Source: a virus. Taken from it: DNA of 47,805 nucleotides. The notes below the pieces were generated by a model. The model was not told the origin of the DNA and did no database searches. It saw only the letters and a list, made by a program, of their open reading frames with translations. A program made the translations under genes and the position numbers. This document shows positions 30,956 to 37,995 of this stretch, piece by piece. Numbering within the stretch: the stretch's first letter is position 1; each line of letters begins with the position of its first letter. The DNA is taken from positions 1-47,805 of the IMG/VR virus record IMGVR_UViG_3300007516_000031, one strand, 5' to 3'.

Positions 30956-31531
30956 TTATTCTGGTAGTAATGCGTCGTCAGTTGCATCGCCAGTAATACT
31001 GCCCATTGCAACTAATGTTTCGTAATTTACTCTACCTGCTCTGCCACCAGCAGTTGCAACAAGAGTTGCACCAGAACCACCAGTTGCGCCTGCGGTAGAA
31101 TTAGCAATAAGAACTGTTGGATTAACTGCAACGAAGCCAGCGCCTGCGTTGGTAATTGTTACAGATGTAATACCACCTGTAGCATTTGTAGTTAAAGTTG
31201 CTGCAGCGTTTGCTGTATCACTAGTGATACTGATAACATCAGTATTGTTATATGTAGTGCCGCCTACACTAACTACGATAGATTCGATCGAACCAGTTCC
31301 GGCATTTCTTAACACCCAACCAGCATGAGTTACTTTCTGAGCTTCGCCGCCTGTATTTGCCATTTCGGCAGTTGAAACACCAAATTGTCCAGTTGCTTTT
31401 CCGGCTTCAAAGGTACCAACTGTTGTATTACCAAACAATGCTGTCTGATTACCTGTATTAGATGTTTTACCTGCTTGTGATGGTGCATAACTTACTGAGT
31501 TTGCTGCATCATCTGTATTTCCCCAAGTCAT
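30956..31531 (-). CDS. virion structural protein
   Basis: A 191-residue Gly/Ala/Thr-rich protein: MTWGNTDDAANSVSYAPSQA, GNQTALFGNTTVGTFEAGKA, GQFGVSTAEMA, then a beta-rich part with TYNNTDVISI and VTITNAGAGFVAVNPTVLIA. MTWGN.D...NSV.(WY)a and the G.TTYNNTD repeat are typical of a virion protein conserved in T4-like cyanophages. Its exact location in the virion is unknown. Confidence 0.8.
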   Translation of the reverse strand: MTWGNTDDAANSVSYAPSQAGKTSNTGNQTALFGNTTVGTFEAGKATGQFGVSTAEMANTGGEAQKVTHAGWVLRNAGTGSIESIVVSVGGTTYNNTDVISITSDTANAAATLTTNATGGITSVTITNAGAGFVAVNPTVLIANSTAGATGGSGATLVATAGGRAGRVNYETLVAMGSITGDATDDALLPE

Positions 31532-31560
31532 TTAGTTCTCCTATTATTCTTTTCTTAATA

Positions 31561-32850
31561 TTATTTATTTAACAAAATAATGCCGGTTTCGAATGCTACT
31601 TCTACCGTTTCATCGTTTTCATATATGATATTACCTAAACCATACTCTTCATGTTCTATGAGCTCTTTTTCAAAGTCAATTTGAAAATCTTCTCTCATAC
31701 TGTGGTGAATTTTATGATGCTGTTCATGTTCACCTATAACATGAGCTTCGAATTTTACCGGCAAATTATCCATGGTTTCTTTATGATGATCTGCATGCGA
31801 TGTTGTCCACGAGTGAAACGTAGAGCCGGTTGCCTTGTTTGTATGGAAAGCAGCTGCTACGCCAGCCTTACTAATAGTCGCGGTGTGATGCACACCGGTC
31901 TTATTATTAAAGTGTGCATACACCGTATCATGTGGGCTTTCGCCGACCTTATCATACCCATGTTTTGTTAGTGTCTTATGAGCAACACTATCAAATTTGG
32001 TTTTTAGTGCATTGTTATTAGATATATGACTTTTGCGGTTTTCATCAGCTTCGGCATCACGAATTTTTGTCCAATGTGGATGATCATGTTTTGGGTGAAC
32101 ATATACGTCAAAATGACTAGCGTGTTGCTTTTTTATATCTTTGCGACTAAGCTCTCCGCCTTTCTTATATAGATCAGCATGTGGACTGTTCTTGCCAAGG
32201 CGGGGCTTCATAGAAACAACTTCATGTGGAGCTTTATTAGCTTTAAGATCAGCAAGCTTCTTTTCAGATCCTTTATCACCAGGCTTGTGTGTAAATCTAA
32301 AATTTGGTGTACGTTCTCGTGCTTCAGTGATTTCTACTTCTTCTTTAGCAAGTCTAGAAGCAGCTTTTTTGATAGACATCTGTCTTTTAATACTTTTTAG
32401 AATACCGTCAGTGTCGAAGTTTTTTAGATCACCATCTTTTTTACCAGCTCTATATGCAGTGTTGTGCACATCAGTTGAAGCTTTGCCAATATAATTAGCC
32501 ACGGCACCCTTAGATATTTCATCTAAACGATTGATTTCGTCTTCATTAAAGACACCACTGATTTCTAATTCTTCTCTGTTCATTACATCTTCTTTAGTAA
32601 GTTTGTCAATCTTTTTGCGAGTCATCGTCTCACCTTTAGCTCTCTTTGAAATGCGGTCATTATCACCGTCAAAAGCAGCATTAAACTGATCTTTCGTTGA
32701 CTTGGTACTATACTTTATTAGAGTATTCTTTGATAGTTCATCTATCTGCTCTTCTTCAACAACTGCTTCCGGCTCCACATTATTCACTTCTTCAGCGATA
32801 AGAGTAACCGATGCAGTAATATTTTTAATGATGTCTTTAATGCTTGTCAT
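31561..32850 (-). CDS. prohead core/internal-type protein
   Basis: A 429-residue charged protein. Two copies of an LSK/ISK-x-x-(L/V)-x-x-Y motif are present: IDELSKNTLIKYSTKSTKDQ (about 36-55) and LDEISKGAVANYIGKASTDV (about 109-128). This motif is frequent in T4-like scaffold or head-internal proteins. A His-rich region (HPKHDHPHWTKIRDAEADEN, about 250-270) and a third segment (HGYDKVGESPHDTVYAHFNN) follow. The C-terminus is acidic. Probably packaged in or part of the prohead; no enzymatic motif seen. Confidence 0.6.
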   Translation of the reverse strand: MTSIKDIIKNITASVTLIAEEVNNVEPEAVVEEEQIDELSKNTLIKYSTKSTKDQFNAAFDGDNDRISKRAKGETMTRKKIDKLTKEDVMNREELEISGVFNEDEINRLDEISKGAVANYIGKASTDVHNTAYRAGKKDGDLKNFDTDGILKSIKRQMSIKKAASRLAKEEVEITEARERTPNFRFTHKPGDKGSEKKLADLKANKAPHEVVSMKPRLGKNSPHADLYKKGGELSRKDIKKQHASHFDVYVHPKHDHPHWTKIRDAEADENRKSHISNNNALKTKFDSVAHKTLTKHGYDKVGESPHDTVYAHFNNKTGVHHTATISKAGVAAAFHTNKATGSTFHSWTTSHADHHKETMDNLPVKFEAHVIGEHEQHHKIHHSMREDFQIDFEKELIEHEEYGLGNIIYENDETVEVAFETGIILLNK

Positions 32851-32881
32851 GTAATAAAACCTTTTTTCTTTTATTTATTAA

Positions 32882-33052
32882 TTACGTATTATCAATTATT
32901 TTTGATTTAAGCTGTGCATTGTGCAATGGTTTTCTTAGATACCTATTTGCAACTATATCAGCTTTACTCATTTGTTCCGGTCTATCTATTTTTTCTTCAG
33001 CTGCACCCGACTTAGTCTCAAGTGTTTTGTCATTTGATTTGCTTAAATACAT
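32882..33052 (-). CDS. 56-residue hypothetical protein
   Basis: A short gene reading MYLSKSNDKTLETKSGAAEE, then PEQMSKADIVANRYLRKPLH and a basic end. The ATG has AAGAG six bases upstream. The same frame stays open for about 13 codons above the ATG (TLPRIIRDI), with AGGA placed before an ATA, so a longer product from a rare start cannot be ruled out. It fills the gap between two head-type genes. Not recognised. Confidence 0.5.
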   Translation of the reverse strand: MYLSKSNDKTLETKSGAAEEKIDRPEQMSKADIVANRYLRKPLHNAQLKSKIIDNT

Positions 33053-33091
33053 GATGTCTCTTATGATACGTGGTAGTGTTATTTTAATTTC

Positions 33092-35374
33092 CTATTTAAT
33101 TATATCTCTAGATGATCTGACGTTTCTCCAGACCATTTTGCCACTTGCACTTTTGACCTTCACTCGTTTCGTATCAGAAGAATTGGTATGTACTACTGGA
33201 ATTCCTTCGATTGAACCCTCTTTTACAGACTTACATTCACCACAACAATCTGGTGTACCACATTTTGTATGCTTACATTGACCCGGTGTGTCATTAGCAA
33301 ATATTTTAGTTGCTGAGTCTGTGCCAACTTCCCTATGCGCCGGATTAGGATCGCCTTCAACTATTGATTCTTCATTAATACCGTATTGCTTATGAAGATG
33401 TTTAGGATAATGATCTTTTACGTGTTGTTTGAAAGCTGCACTCTTTTTATTCAACTTTCCAGTTGTTTTACTATAAGCAGCCTTTGGGTATGCTGGGCCG
33501 TCTGGTGTGTATGGGTCCCATGCCGCACCAAATTTAGAACTCGACTCATTAATGCCAGCATGTCTGTTAGCAGAATCTTTGAACTTCATTCCAAACAATT
33601 TTACTTTACCATGCTTATTAGATGCTTTCCAACCAGTTTGAGCTTCAGTATTATTAACATCGCCAAAATGTGGTCTAACATGTGGTGTATTGTTAGATTC
33701 ATCTATTTCTGCTTCTTCATTGGTGTTCTTTACACAGCTAGGTACTTCTTTTCCATTGACTATATGAACACCCTGTTGACTAAATCCTTTACCATATGGA
33801 TTTTTTACATTAACAACGTCTTTACCAAATCTGTCTTTTTCCGTCCAAGCTTCATCCATAGATTCTTTCTTCATATAATCCTGCTCAGTCTTTAAATGTT
33901 TAATATGGACTATTCTATCGTCTTCATGATTATTACGAAGAACAACATGATCTGGCTTTCCAAATGCTGCTGCATGTACAAATCCATTACCCTTTGGTGT
34001 TCTCTGATGTATTCCACCATATTTATCTATAAGCTTTTTAGATAATTCAACATGTGCTTGAAGCTTCTTTTCATAATCTGGATCAACTGCTTCATGAAGT
34101 TTGCCTCTATATTGCTTACCGGACAATTCTTCGTATCCAGAAACGGCTTTATGAAACTTGTTATGATGATGCTGCAATTTTTGACGAACTTTATCATTGT
34201 GGTAGCCAATTTCTTCATGTGCGCCACGGGCTTCTTCGTCACTGAATCCCCATTTTTTGTGATTACCAGCATCTAAATCATCTTCCATCTTAAAGCTTTC
34301 ACCGTGTTCTTTTTTAAGATCATTATGTGCTTTGCGATGGTGTTCGGCTGTAGCATGATCTTCTTTAGCCCATGCTTTATTCTGCGATTTAATTCTCTGA
34401 TCAAGGCTCTGTTCTCTCGGTTTATATTCACGCTTAACTTTACCGGCTTTCAAATCAGCGAGATTTTTCTGAGCGTCTTTAAATGCCGGGCTTTCGGCAC
34501 GAGAAGATGATTCTACTACTTCAAGTTTCTTAGCATTTTTGCGGCGCGATTGAGATAATTCAGTTCTCTTTTTGGTTACATGATCGATCCATCTGCGAGA
34601 AGAAGCGCCTGGAGATCCAACGCGAGCGAGTTGGGCTTCATGAAGATCGGCATCTTCTTTAAAGTATGTTTTACCCATATTAATGAATGAATTAACTCTA
34701 GCAAATGCATACTGTTCCATGGAATAGTTATATGATTCTTTCCAGCAATCACAACCACGATTATATACTTCACCTAGTATATCGATATCTATGTTACTAG
34801 AATCTGACTTTTTCTTAAGAGCCAAGAACGTTGGTGTTTCTAGTTCTTTTTCTTCTGAAAATTTTCTATAGAATTTAATATTGGGAGAAGAACTAACTTT
34901 AACAGATTTTTCTTTATCTTTTTCTTCTTTCTTTTTACCAATAATTTCAGCAAATTTTTCGTTTAATGATTCGGCCATTTCTTTTTTACCCAAGTTTTCT
35001 AGTTTTTTACCTGCCATGAATGATTGTAATCTTTTCGATTCCATATTTTGTATGCGAGGAATTAGTCTTAATGCTAATTTTTTAATAAGTTTGGTTTTAG
35101 ATTCTATTGCCTTATCGATGACCATCTTTTCTGAAACTGAAAGATTGGCATAATCGGCGCCTCTTTTACCTGCAAATTTTCTTCTAATAATTTTACGTGC
35201 TAATGCATATGCTCTCTTTTTAATTATCTTCTGTGGAGCATGTTTGCCTCTAGCAACACGACGAGCTATCTTAAGCTTGTTCTTATTTGCACGAATGATT
35301 TGAGATCGTTTCTGTCTCTGAGCAATACTGAGAACTTCATCAAGTTCTTCTGCTTCTACTTGTTTGTTTTCCAT
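33092..35374 (-). CDS. large internal-head/prohead-core-type protein
   Basis: A 760-residue protein. The N-terminus is very basic: SIAQRQKRSQIIRANKNKLK, ARRVARGKHAPQKIIKKRAY and YANLSVSEKMVIDKA. This FaqR..rs......k...ar.rA......k.RA...AR pattern is a hallmark of a virion structural protein conserved in T4-like cyanophages. The middle is long and charged. Two recurring His-containing segments follow (YGGIHQRTPKGNGFVHAAAF and KNPYGKGFSQQGVHIVNGKE). Near the C-terminus, CKHTKCGTPDCCGECK could bind zinc. It may help condense DNA or scaffold the head. Confidence 0.7.
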   Translation of the reverse strand: MENKQVEAEELDEVLSIAQRQKRSQIIRANKNKLKIARRVARGKHAPQKIIKKRAYALARKIIRRKFAGKRGADYANLSVSEKMVIDKAIESKTKLIKKLALRLIPRIQNMESKRLQSFMAGKKLENLGKKEMAESLNEKFAEIIGKKKEEKDKEKSVKVSSSPNIKFYRKFSEEKELETPTFLALKKKSDSSNIDIDILGEVYNRGCDCWKESYNYSMEQYAFARVNSFINMGKTYFKEDADLHEAQLARVGSPGASSRRWIDHVTKKRTELSQSRRKNAKKLEVVESSSRAESPAFKDAQKNLADLKAGKVKREYKPREQSLDQRIKSQNKAWAKEDHATAEHHRKAHNDLKKEHGESFKMEDDLDAGNHKKWGFSDEEARGAHEEIGYHNDKVRQKLQHHHNKFHKAVSGYEELSGKQYRGKLHEAVDPDYEKKLQAHVELSKKLIDKYGGIHQRTPKGNGFVHAAAFGKPDHVVLRNNHEDDRIVHIKHLKTEQDYMKKESMDEAWTEKDRFGKDVVNVKNPYGKGFSQQGVHIVNGKEVPSCVKNTNEEAEIDESNNTPHVRPHFGDVNNTEAQTGWKASNKHGKVKLFGMKFKDSANRHAGINESSSKFGAAWDPYTPDGPAYPKAAYSKTTGKLNKKSAAFKQHVKDHYPKHLHKQYGINEESIVEGDPNPAHREVGTDSATKIFANDTPGQCKHTKCGTPDCCGECKSVKEGSIEGIPVVHTNSSDTKRVKVKSASGKMVWRNVRSSRDIIK

Positions 35375-35393
35375 ATCTTCTTTTTCTGCGTAT

Positions 35394-35424
35394 AAAAAAA
35401 GCCCTCCGAGAAATCTCGAAAGAC
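35394..35424 (-). terminator. Rho-independent terminator of the RNA gene
   Basis: The minus strand reads GTCTTTCGAGATTTCTCGGA then GGGC and seven T. A stem of about ten pairs (with G-U pairs) and a four-base loop precede the U-run. It ends 20 bases before the next ATG. Confidence 0.9.
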
Positions 35425-35605
35425 AAACTTAATTAGGCCAAGGACAATCCCATTTCTCCGACATAGTATCTAGCTTTGGAGAAGTAGCGTTTCTGTCGCG
35501 GATGAGTTGATAAACATATAATAACATCAAAGAGTTTTCCTAAGACTTATCTTTGTTAAACGGGATTGCCTTGGCCTAACCGTTATGCAAGAACTGTTCT
35601 TGCAC
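35394..35605 (-). ncRNA. candidate structured non-coding RNA (about 210 nt)
   Basis: No protein is encoded here. On the minus strand the predicted transcript starts just after a TATAAATA box with a perfect hairpin TGCAAGAACAGTTCTTGCA (35604-35586). TTAGGCCAAGG and CAATCCCGTTT (35579-35558) then pair with AAATGGGATTG and CCTTGGCCTAA (35455-35433). This gives about 22 bp with one bulged U and encloses about 100 nt. Inside, CAAAGA/TCTTTG and TTCTCC/GGAGAA form further short stems, giving a multibranched fold. An intrinsic terminator ends the unit. I do not recognise a known family; 6S-like or host-factor-binding roles are speculation. Confidence 0.75.
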
Positions 35606-35609
35606 TATA

Positions 35610-35617
35610 TATTTATA
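35610..35617 (-). promoter_or_regulatory. late-type promoter TATAAATA for the RNA gene
   Basis: A perfect match to the T4 late consensus. The predicted start, about six bases downstream, falls on the first base pairs of the 5' hairpin (35605-35603). This alignment of box, hairpin and terminator is the main reason to call an RNA gene. Confidence 0.65.
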
Positions 35618-35646
35618 ATTTTAAATAATTACGGCTGCATTTCCGT

Positions 35647-35838
35647 CTACAATCCACTTAAGACATGAACGTCATAATTGCCGGGCTGGCTTCCGTGACA
35701 GAATTTACCATTCCGGGCAGTCGTATTGTCTGGCGGGGCATCATGCCCGATGCCCTCATGGAGCGCGCAAGCAATATCCGCATCCAGTTCCCGATCCGGG
35801 ACGCTCTCAGCTTTCAGGCGTTTGCTTAGGTCGGTCAT
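35647..35838 (-). CDS. MTDLSKRL-type small protein
   Basis: A 63-residue protein: MTDLSKRLKAESVPDRELDA, DIACALHEGIGHDAP, ending YDVHVLSGL. The MTDLi.RLea....ReLDa.Ia.al start is typical of a small protein found repeatedly in phages of Rhizobiales and related hosts; function unknown. ATG at 35838 was chosen for the family start and for its ATGA overlap with the 31-residue membrane peptide gene upstream. Confidence 0.65.
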   Translation of the reverse strand: MTDLSKRLKAESVPDRELDADIACALHEGIGHDAPPDNTTARNGKFCHGSQPGNYDVHVLSGL

Positions 35839-35930
35839 TGGTCCCACCATAGATCGATCACTGCGCCCAGACTGGCAATAAAAAAGAAACAGCAAATTAT
35901 ATAAAGACCGCCTAACAACAGTGTTCCCAT
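35835..35930 (-). CDS. 31-residue membrane peptide
   Basis: A short gene reading MGTLLLGGLYIICCFFFIAS and ending LGAVIDLWWDQ: one transmembrane helix with a Cys pair. A strong AGGAG lies seven bases before the ATG, and the gene overlaps both neighbours in TGATG and ATGA arrangements. It is similar in design to the 29-residue peptide at 11147-11236, but not in sequence. Confidence 0.6.
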   Translation of the reverse strand: MGTLLLGGLYIICCFFFIASLGAVIDLWWDQ

Positions 35931-36403
35931 CACTTCTCTCCTAGATATGCTTTGGCGGCGGTGATGGCTGTGCGGGTCATTTCTATCTCGCGGGGCTGTT
36001 CTAGTGAGACCATATAAGCAAATTCGATTGCTTCTTTTGCGTATTCCAAAGCCTCAACACAATCCTCAATCACCTTCCGCGTTTGAGCCGCCTGGGATAG
36101 GGTGGCGTCCTGATCGTTCCACAGTTCAGTCAATTTCGCCGCTATCTCTGGACTATTCGGGCTTGTTCCAGTGTGACAGATAACTGTTTCAGTTCCAGCA
36201 ATATACAGGCCGTTCAATTGTTGCGGCCCATCCTGCTCGAAATATTCGGCGGTAATCTCAACTGATTTTTTCATGGAAGCTCCATGTTCTTTCGCTGTCT
36301 GCGCTTTTGTCGCACCCCATTCAGCTTTGCCAATGCGTTCGAATAGCGTCGGCTCTATCGTATCAGCCATCACTGGATCACCCATTATTGTTTCATTGAT
36401 CAT
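35930..36403 (-). CDS. hypothetical protein of GC-rich cassette
   Basis: A 157-residue soluble protein. The first half contains FERIGKAEWGATKAQTAKEH, the second a long helix (RKVIEDCVEALEYAKEAIEF) and AAKAYLGEK at the end. It starts in an ATGA overlap with the upstream gene. Not recognised. GC-rich composition and codon use differ from the phage backbone. Confidence 0.6.
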   Translation of the reverse strand: MINETIMGDPVMADTIEPTLFERIGKAEWGATKAQTAKEHGASMKKSVEITAEYFEQDGPQQLNGLYIAGTETVICHTGTSPNSPEIAAKLTELWNDQDATLSQAAQTRKVIEDCVEALEYAKEAIEFAYMVSLEQPREIEMTRTAITAAKAYLGEK

Positions 36404-36837
36404 CCTATATTCCTCTCAATATCTTCTTTCACGGTGGCTTCTAAGGCTTTATCATTGGATTTAACTTTTTCATAAGTCATCCCAAAAATACGGTTCTGTG
36501 CAATAGCCAAAGCCAGATCAGCGCAGCCATTCGAGCCATCGCCATAAGCACCATTCAGCGCATTAAAAGCCAATTGGCGATCGCGTTCATTGATTGATTT
36601 TTCTATCGTGTTACTCATCATCTTTCTACTAATCTTATCAGTGAAATCGCTGTTATATCCTGCCTTAAGATAAACATCCGCAGCGATATCCAGCGCCTGC
36701 TGTAGCAGCGGGTCTTCTGGCGGGTCTTCATGCTCGCTTATGTAGAGGGCGAAGGTTCTGTCGTGGTCTTGAAAAGTACCAAAACCTCCGCGCAGTTCGC
36801 GCGCTCTATCATAAGCCCACTGTGGTATATCGGTCAT
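36400..36837 (-). CDS. fusion-like hypothetical protein
   Basis: A 145-residue protein. Residues 1-72 (MTDIPQWAYDRARELRGGFG onward, with DIAADVYLKAGYNSDF) look like one small phage protein. Residue 73 starts MMSNTIEKSINERDRQLAFN, which repeats the start of another cassette gene (37233-37445). A 45-bp duplicated DNA segment causes this. The longer gene may be a recombination fusion of two genes; the internal ATG could also start a separate shorter product. Not recognised beyond that. Confidence 0.6.
   Translation of the reverse strand: MTDIPQWAYDRARELRGGFGTFQDHDRTFALYISEHEDPPEDPLLQQALDIAADVYLKAGYNSDFTDKISRKMMSNTIEKSINERDRQLAFNALNGAYGDGSNGCADLALAIAQNRIFGMTYEKVKSNDKALEATVKEDIERNIG
36583..36627. 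repeat. 45-bp direct repeat, copy A
   Basis: Matches 37410-37454 with one mismatch. On the minus strand it encodes a start region M-M-S-N-T-I-E-K-S-I-N-E-R. Here it lies inside a longer gene. Confidence 0.9.
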
Positions 36838-37154
36838 GTTAATTTCTCCATCATTTGCTGGTCACGGTGTTGTTCATATCTATAATCTGCATAATCAGCG
36901 GCGGCGTCCTGTTCGTCGCTACCTGCCCGTTCTTCACACTCGATTTGCAGAGCTTCATATTCTGCATCATTGAAGTCTGCGATCCGACCAGCGACATCGA
37001 TCCCGACAAACTCGGCATTGATGATTTCACAGTCGCCGCCTTCAGCTGGTTGCCAATATGTCTGTGCGATAAATGGCGAGACGCTATAGGTGACGCGGAC
37101 TTCCAGTTCGTCATCGCCGCGCTGGATGAATGTTGTGAATGTGTGGCAGGTCAT
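36834..37154 (-). CDS. conserved phage hypothetical protein
   Basis: A 106-residue acidic protein: MTCHTFTTFIQRGDDELEVR, VTYSVSPFIAQTYWQPAEGG, DCEIINAEFVGIDVAG, then an acidic helix. The RGDDE.eV.VTYsV.PG......P.E.cE.e.v.. block is shared by a small family frequent in phages of alphaproteobacteria. Function unknown. ATGA-type overlaps on both sides place it in a tight operon. Confidence 0.7.
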   Translation of the reverse strand: MTCHTFTTFIQRGDDELEVRVTYSVSPFIAQTYWQPAEGGDCEIINAEFVGIDVAGRIADFNDAEYEALQIECEERAGSDEQDAAADYADYRYEQHRDQQMMEKLT

Positions 37155-37243
37155 TGGCTAGCCTGCTCTGCTCGGTCGCTGATTATCTGTTGGGTGGTTG
37201 CCTTGCGCTCATCATCGGCGCAGGGTATTGGGTTATTGGTCAT
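37151..37243 (-). CDS. 30-residue hypothetical peptide
   Basis: A very short gene reading MTNNPIPCADDERKATTQQI and ending ISDRAEQASQ. AGGA lies ten bases before the ATG. It overlaps the downstream gene by ATGA and the upstream gene by 11 bases. Its end (DRAEQASQ) is encoded by a 25-bp segment (TGGCTAGCCTGCTCTGCTCG...) repeated at 37387, so part of it came from duplication. Confidence 0.4.
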   Translation of the reverse strand: MTNNPIPCADDERKATTQQIISDRAEQASQ

Positions 37244-37445
37244 TGGGGGGGTTCCTTTGCGTTTGATCGGGCTCCATGGTCTTGGCTCCCATTTTATTCC
37301 AGAATGCTTCAATCTCAGCCGCGACAGCGGTCATTAGCTGCGCGTCCATTGGGAGGCCTTCGCGCTGCATGATATATGCTAGTTTATGGCTAGCCTGCTC
37401 TGCTCGGTTGCGTTCATTGATTGATTTTTCTATAGTGTTACTCAT
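37233..37445 (-). CDS. small hypothetical protein at cassette border
   Basis: A 70-residue protein: MSNTIEKSINERNRAEQASH, KLAYIMQREGLPMDAQLMTA, then EIEAFWNKMGAKTMEPDQTQ. The second of two adjacent ATGs fits a GGAG site seven bases upstream. Its first codons overlap the stop of the NMNAT-like gene. The first 13 residues are duplicated within the 145-residue gene. Not recognised. Confidence 0.6.
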   Translation of the reverse strand: MSNTIEKSINERNRAEQASHKLAYIMQREGLPMDAQLMTAVAAEIEAFWNKMGAKTMEPDQTQRNPPNDQ

Positions 37446-37454
37446 CATCTTTCT
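37410..37454. repeat. 45-bp direct repeat, copy B
   Basis: Pairs with 36583-36627. This copy holds the complete ribosome binding site (AAAGGAG) and start, so it is probably the source copy. It sits at the border where base composition changes. Confidence 0.9.
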
Positions 37455-37995
37455 CCTTTACTCTCAAATAATTGTATGTAACATTTTTAAAGCCTTCACT
37501 AAATGCTAATGGACAATTAAGCTTAAATGATTCTTTATCACTATCTTTAACAAACTGTCTCATTTTAGAACCACTAATTCCAGAAACATCGTCGCTTTCA
37601 TCTCTTTTTCCGACAGAAATCACTTCTATTTCTTTGAAATTAAAATCGAGATGGTTGTAGTTATTCAATAATCGCTTATATTCTTTAACACGATCTTCAC
37701 CACACACAAAAATTAATTTGTCATAATTTGGTGAAGCCAGTGTTAGATGTTGAATAAACGATGGATGATGTGACGATGCTTTAACGAAATTCATAGTCGG
37801 ATATGATTCAGACAATATGTTGAATTTAAAGTCTATATCCAACGGGTTTTTATTCTTATCATTAGAATGGCTTAGTACAACCATAGTTTCTGCATTTTTA
37901 TATTTCATTCGTGTCTTGCACATCAAATTGAATACTGGTTCATGACCGAGTGTTGGTGGATTAAATCTACCATATGTGAATATTAAAGTTTTCAT
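37438..37995 (-). CDS. NMN adenylyltransferase-like nucleotidyltransferase
   Basis: A 185-residue protein. YGRFNPPTLGHEPVFNLM (residues 8-25) has the G-x-F-x-P-x-H-x-G-H signature (here PPTLGH) of nucleotidyltransferases. FVCGEDRVKEYKRL and GISGSKMRQFV (about 141-151), in place of ISGTKVR, fit the NadM/NMNAT type. It could make NAD or a related dinucleotide. The gene overlaps the ligase-fold gene by 4 nt, so the pair may act in one pathway. Confidence 0.75.
   Translation of the reverse strand: MKTLIFTYGRFNPPTLGHEPVFNLMCKTRMKYKNAETMVVLSHSNDKNKNPLDIDFKFNILSESYPTMNFVKASSHHPSFIQHLTLASPNYDKLIFVCGEDRVKEYKRLLNNYNHLDFNFKEIEVISVGKRDESDDVSGISGSKMRQFVKDSDKESFKLNCPLAFSEGFKNVTYNYLRVKEKDDE

Larger units (their letters stand above)
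35640..37445. other. GC-rich cassette, probable horizontal acquisition
   Basis: Base composition changes sharply from AT-rich to clearly GC-rich over about 1.8 kb and back. It holds seven small, overlapping minus-strand genes. Two of them (the MTDLSKRL and the RGDDELEVRVTYSV proteins) look like families common in phages of alphaproteobacteria. The cassette begins next to the RNA gene and ends at a 45-bp repeat beside the NMNAT-like gene. Confidence 0.8.

Noticed and set aside
34027-34773. Additional frames overlapping the 760-residue head protein
   Set aside because: They are out-of-frame shadows without starts or ribosome binding sites.
35394-35605. The long helix as a simple transposon terminal inverted repeat
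   Set aside because: The arms enclose only about 100 nt without a gene and the unit has a promoter and terminator, which fits an RNA gene better.
36851-37337. Overlapping frames on both strands in the GC-rich cassette
   Set aside because: High GC leaves few stops, so long alternative frames are expected; the chosen genes have coupled starts and family-like sequence.
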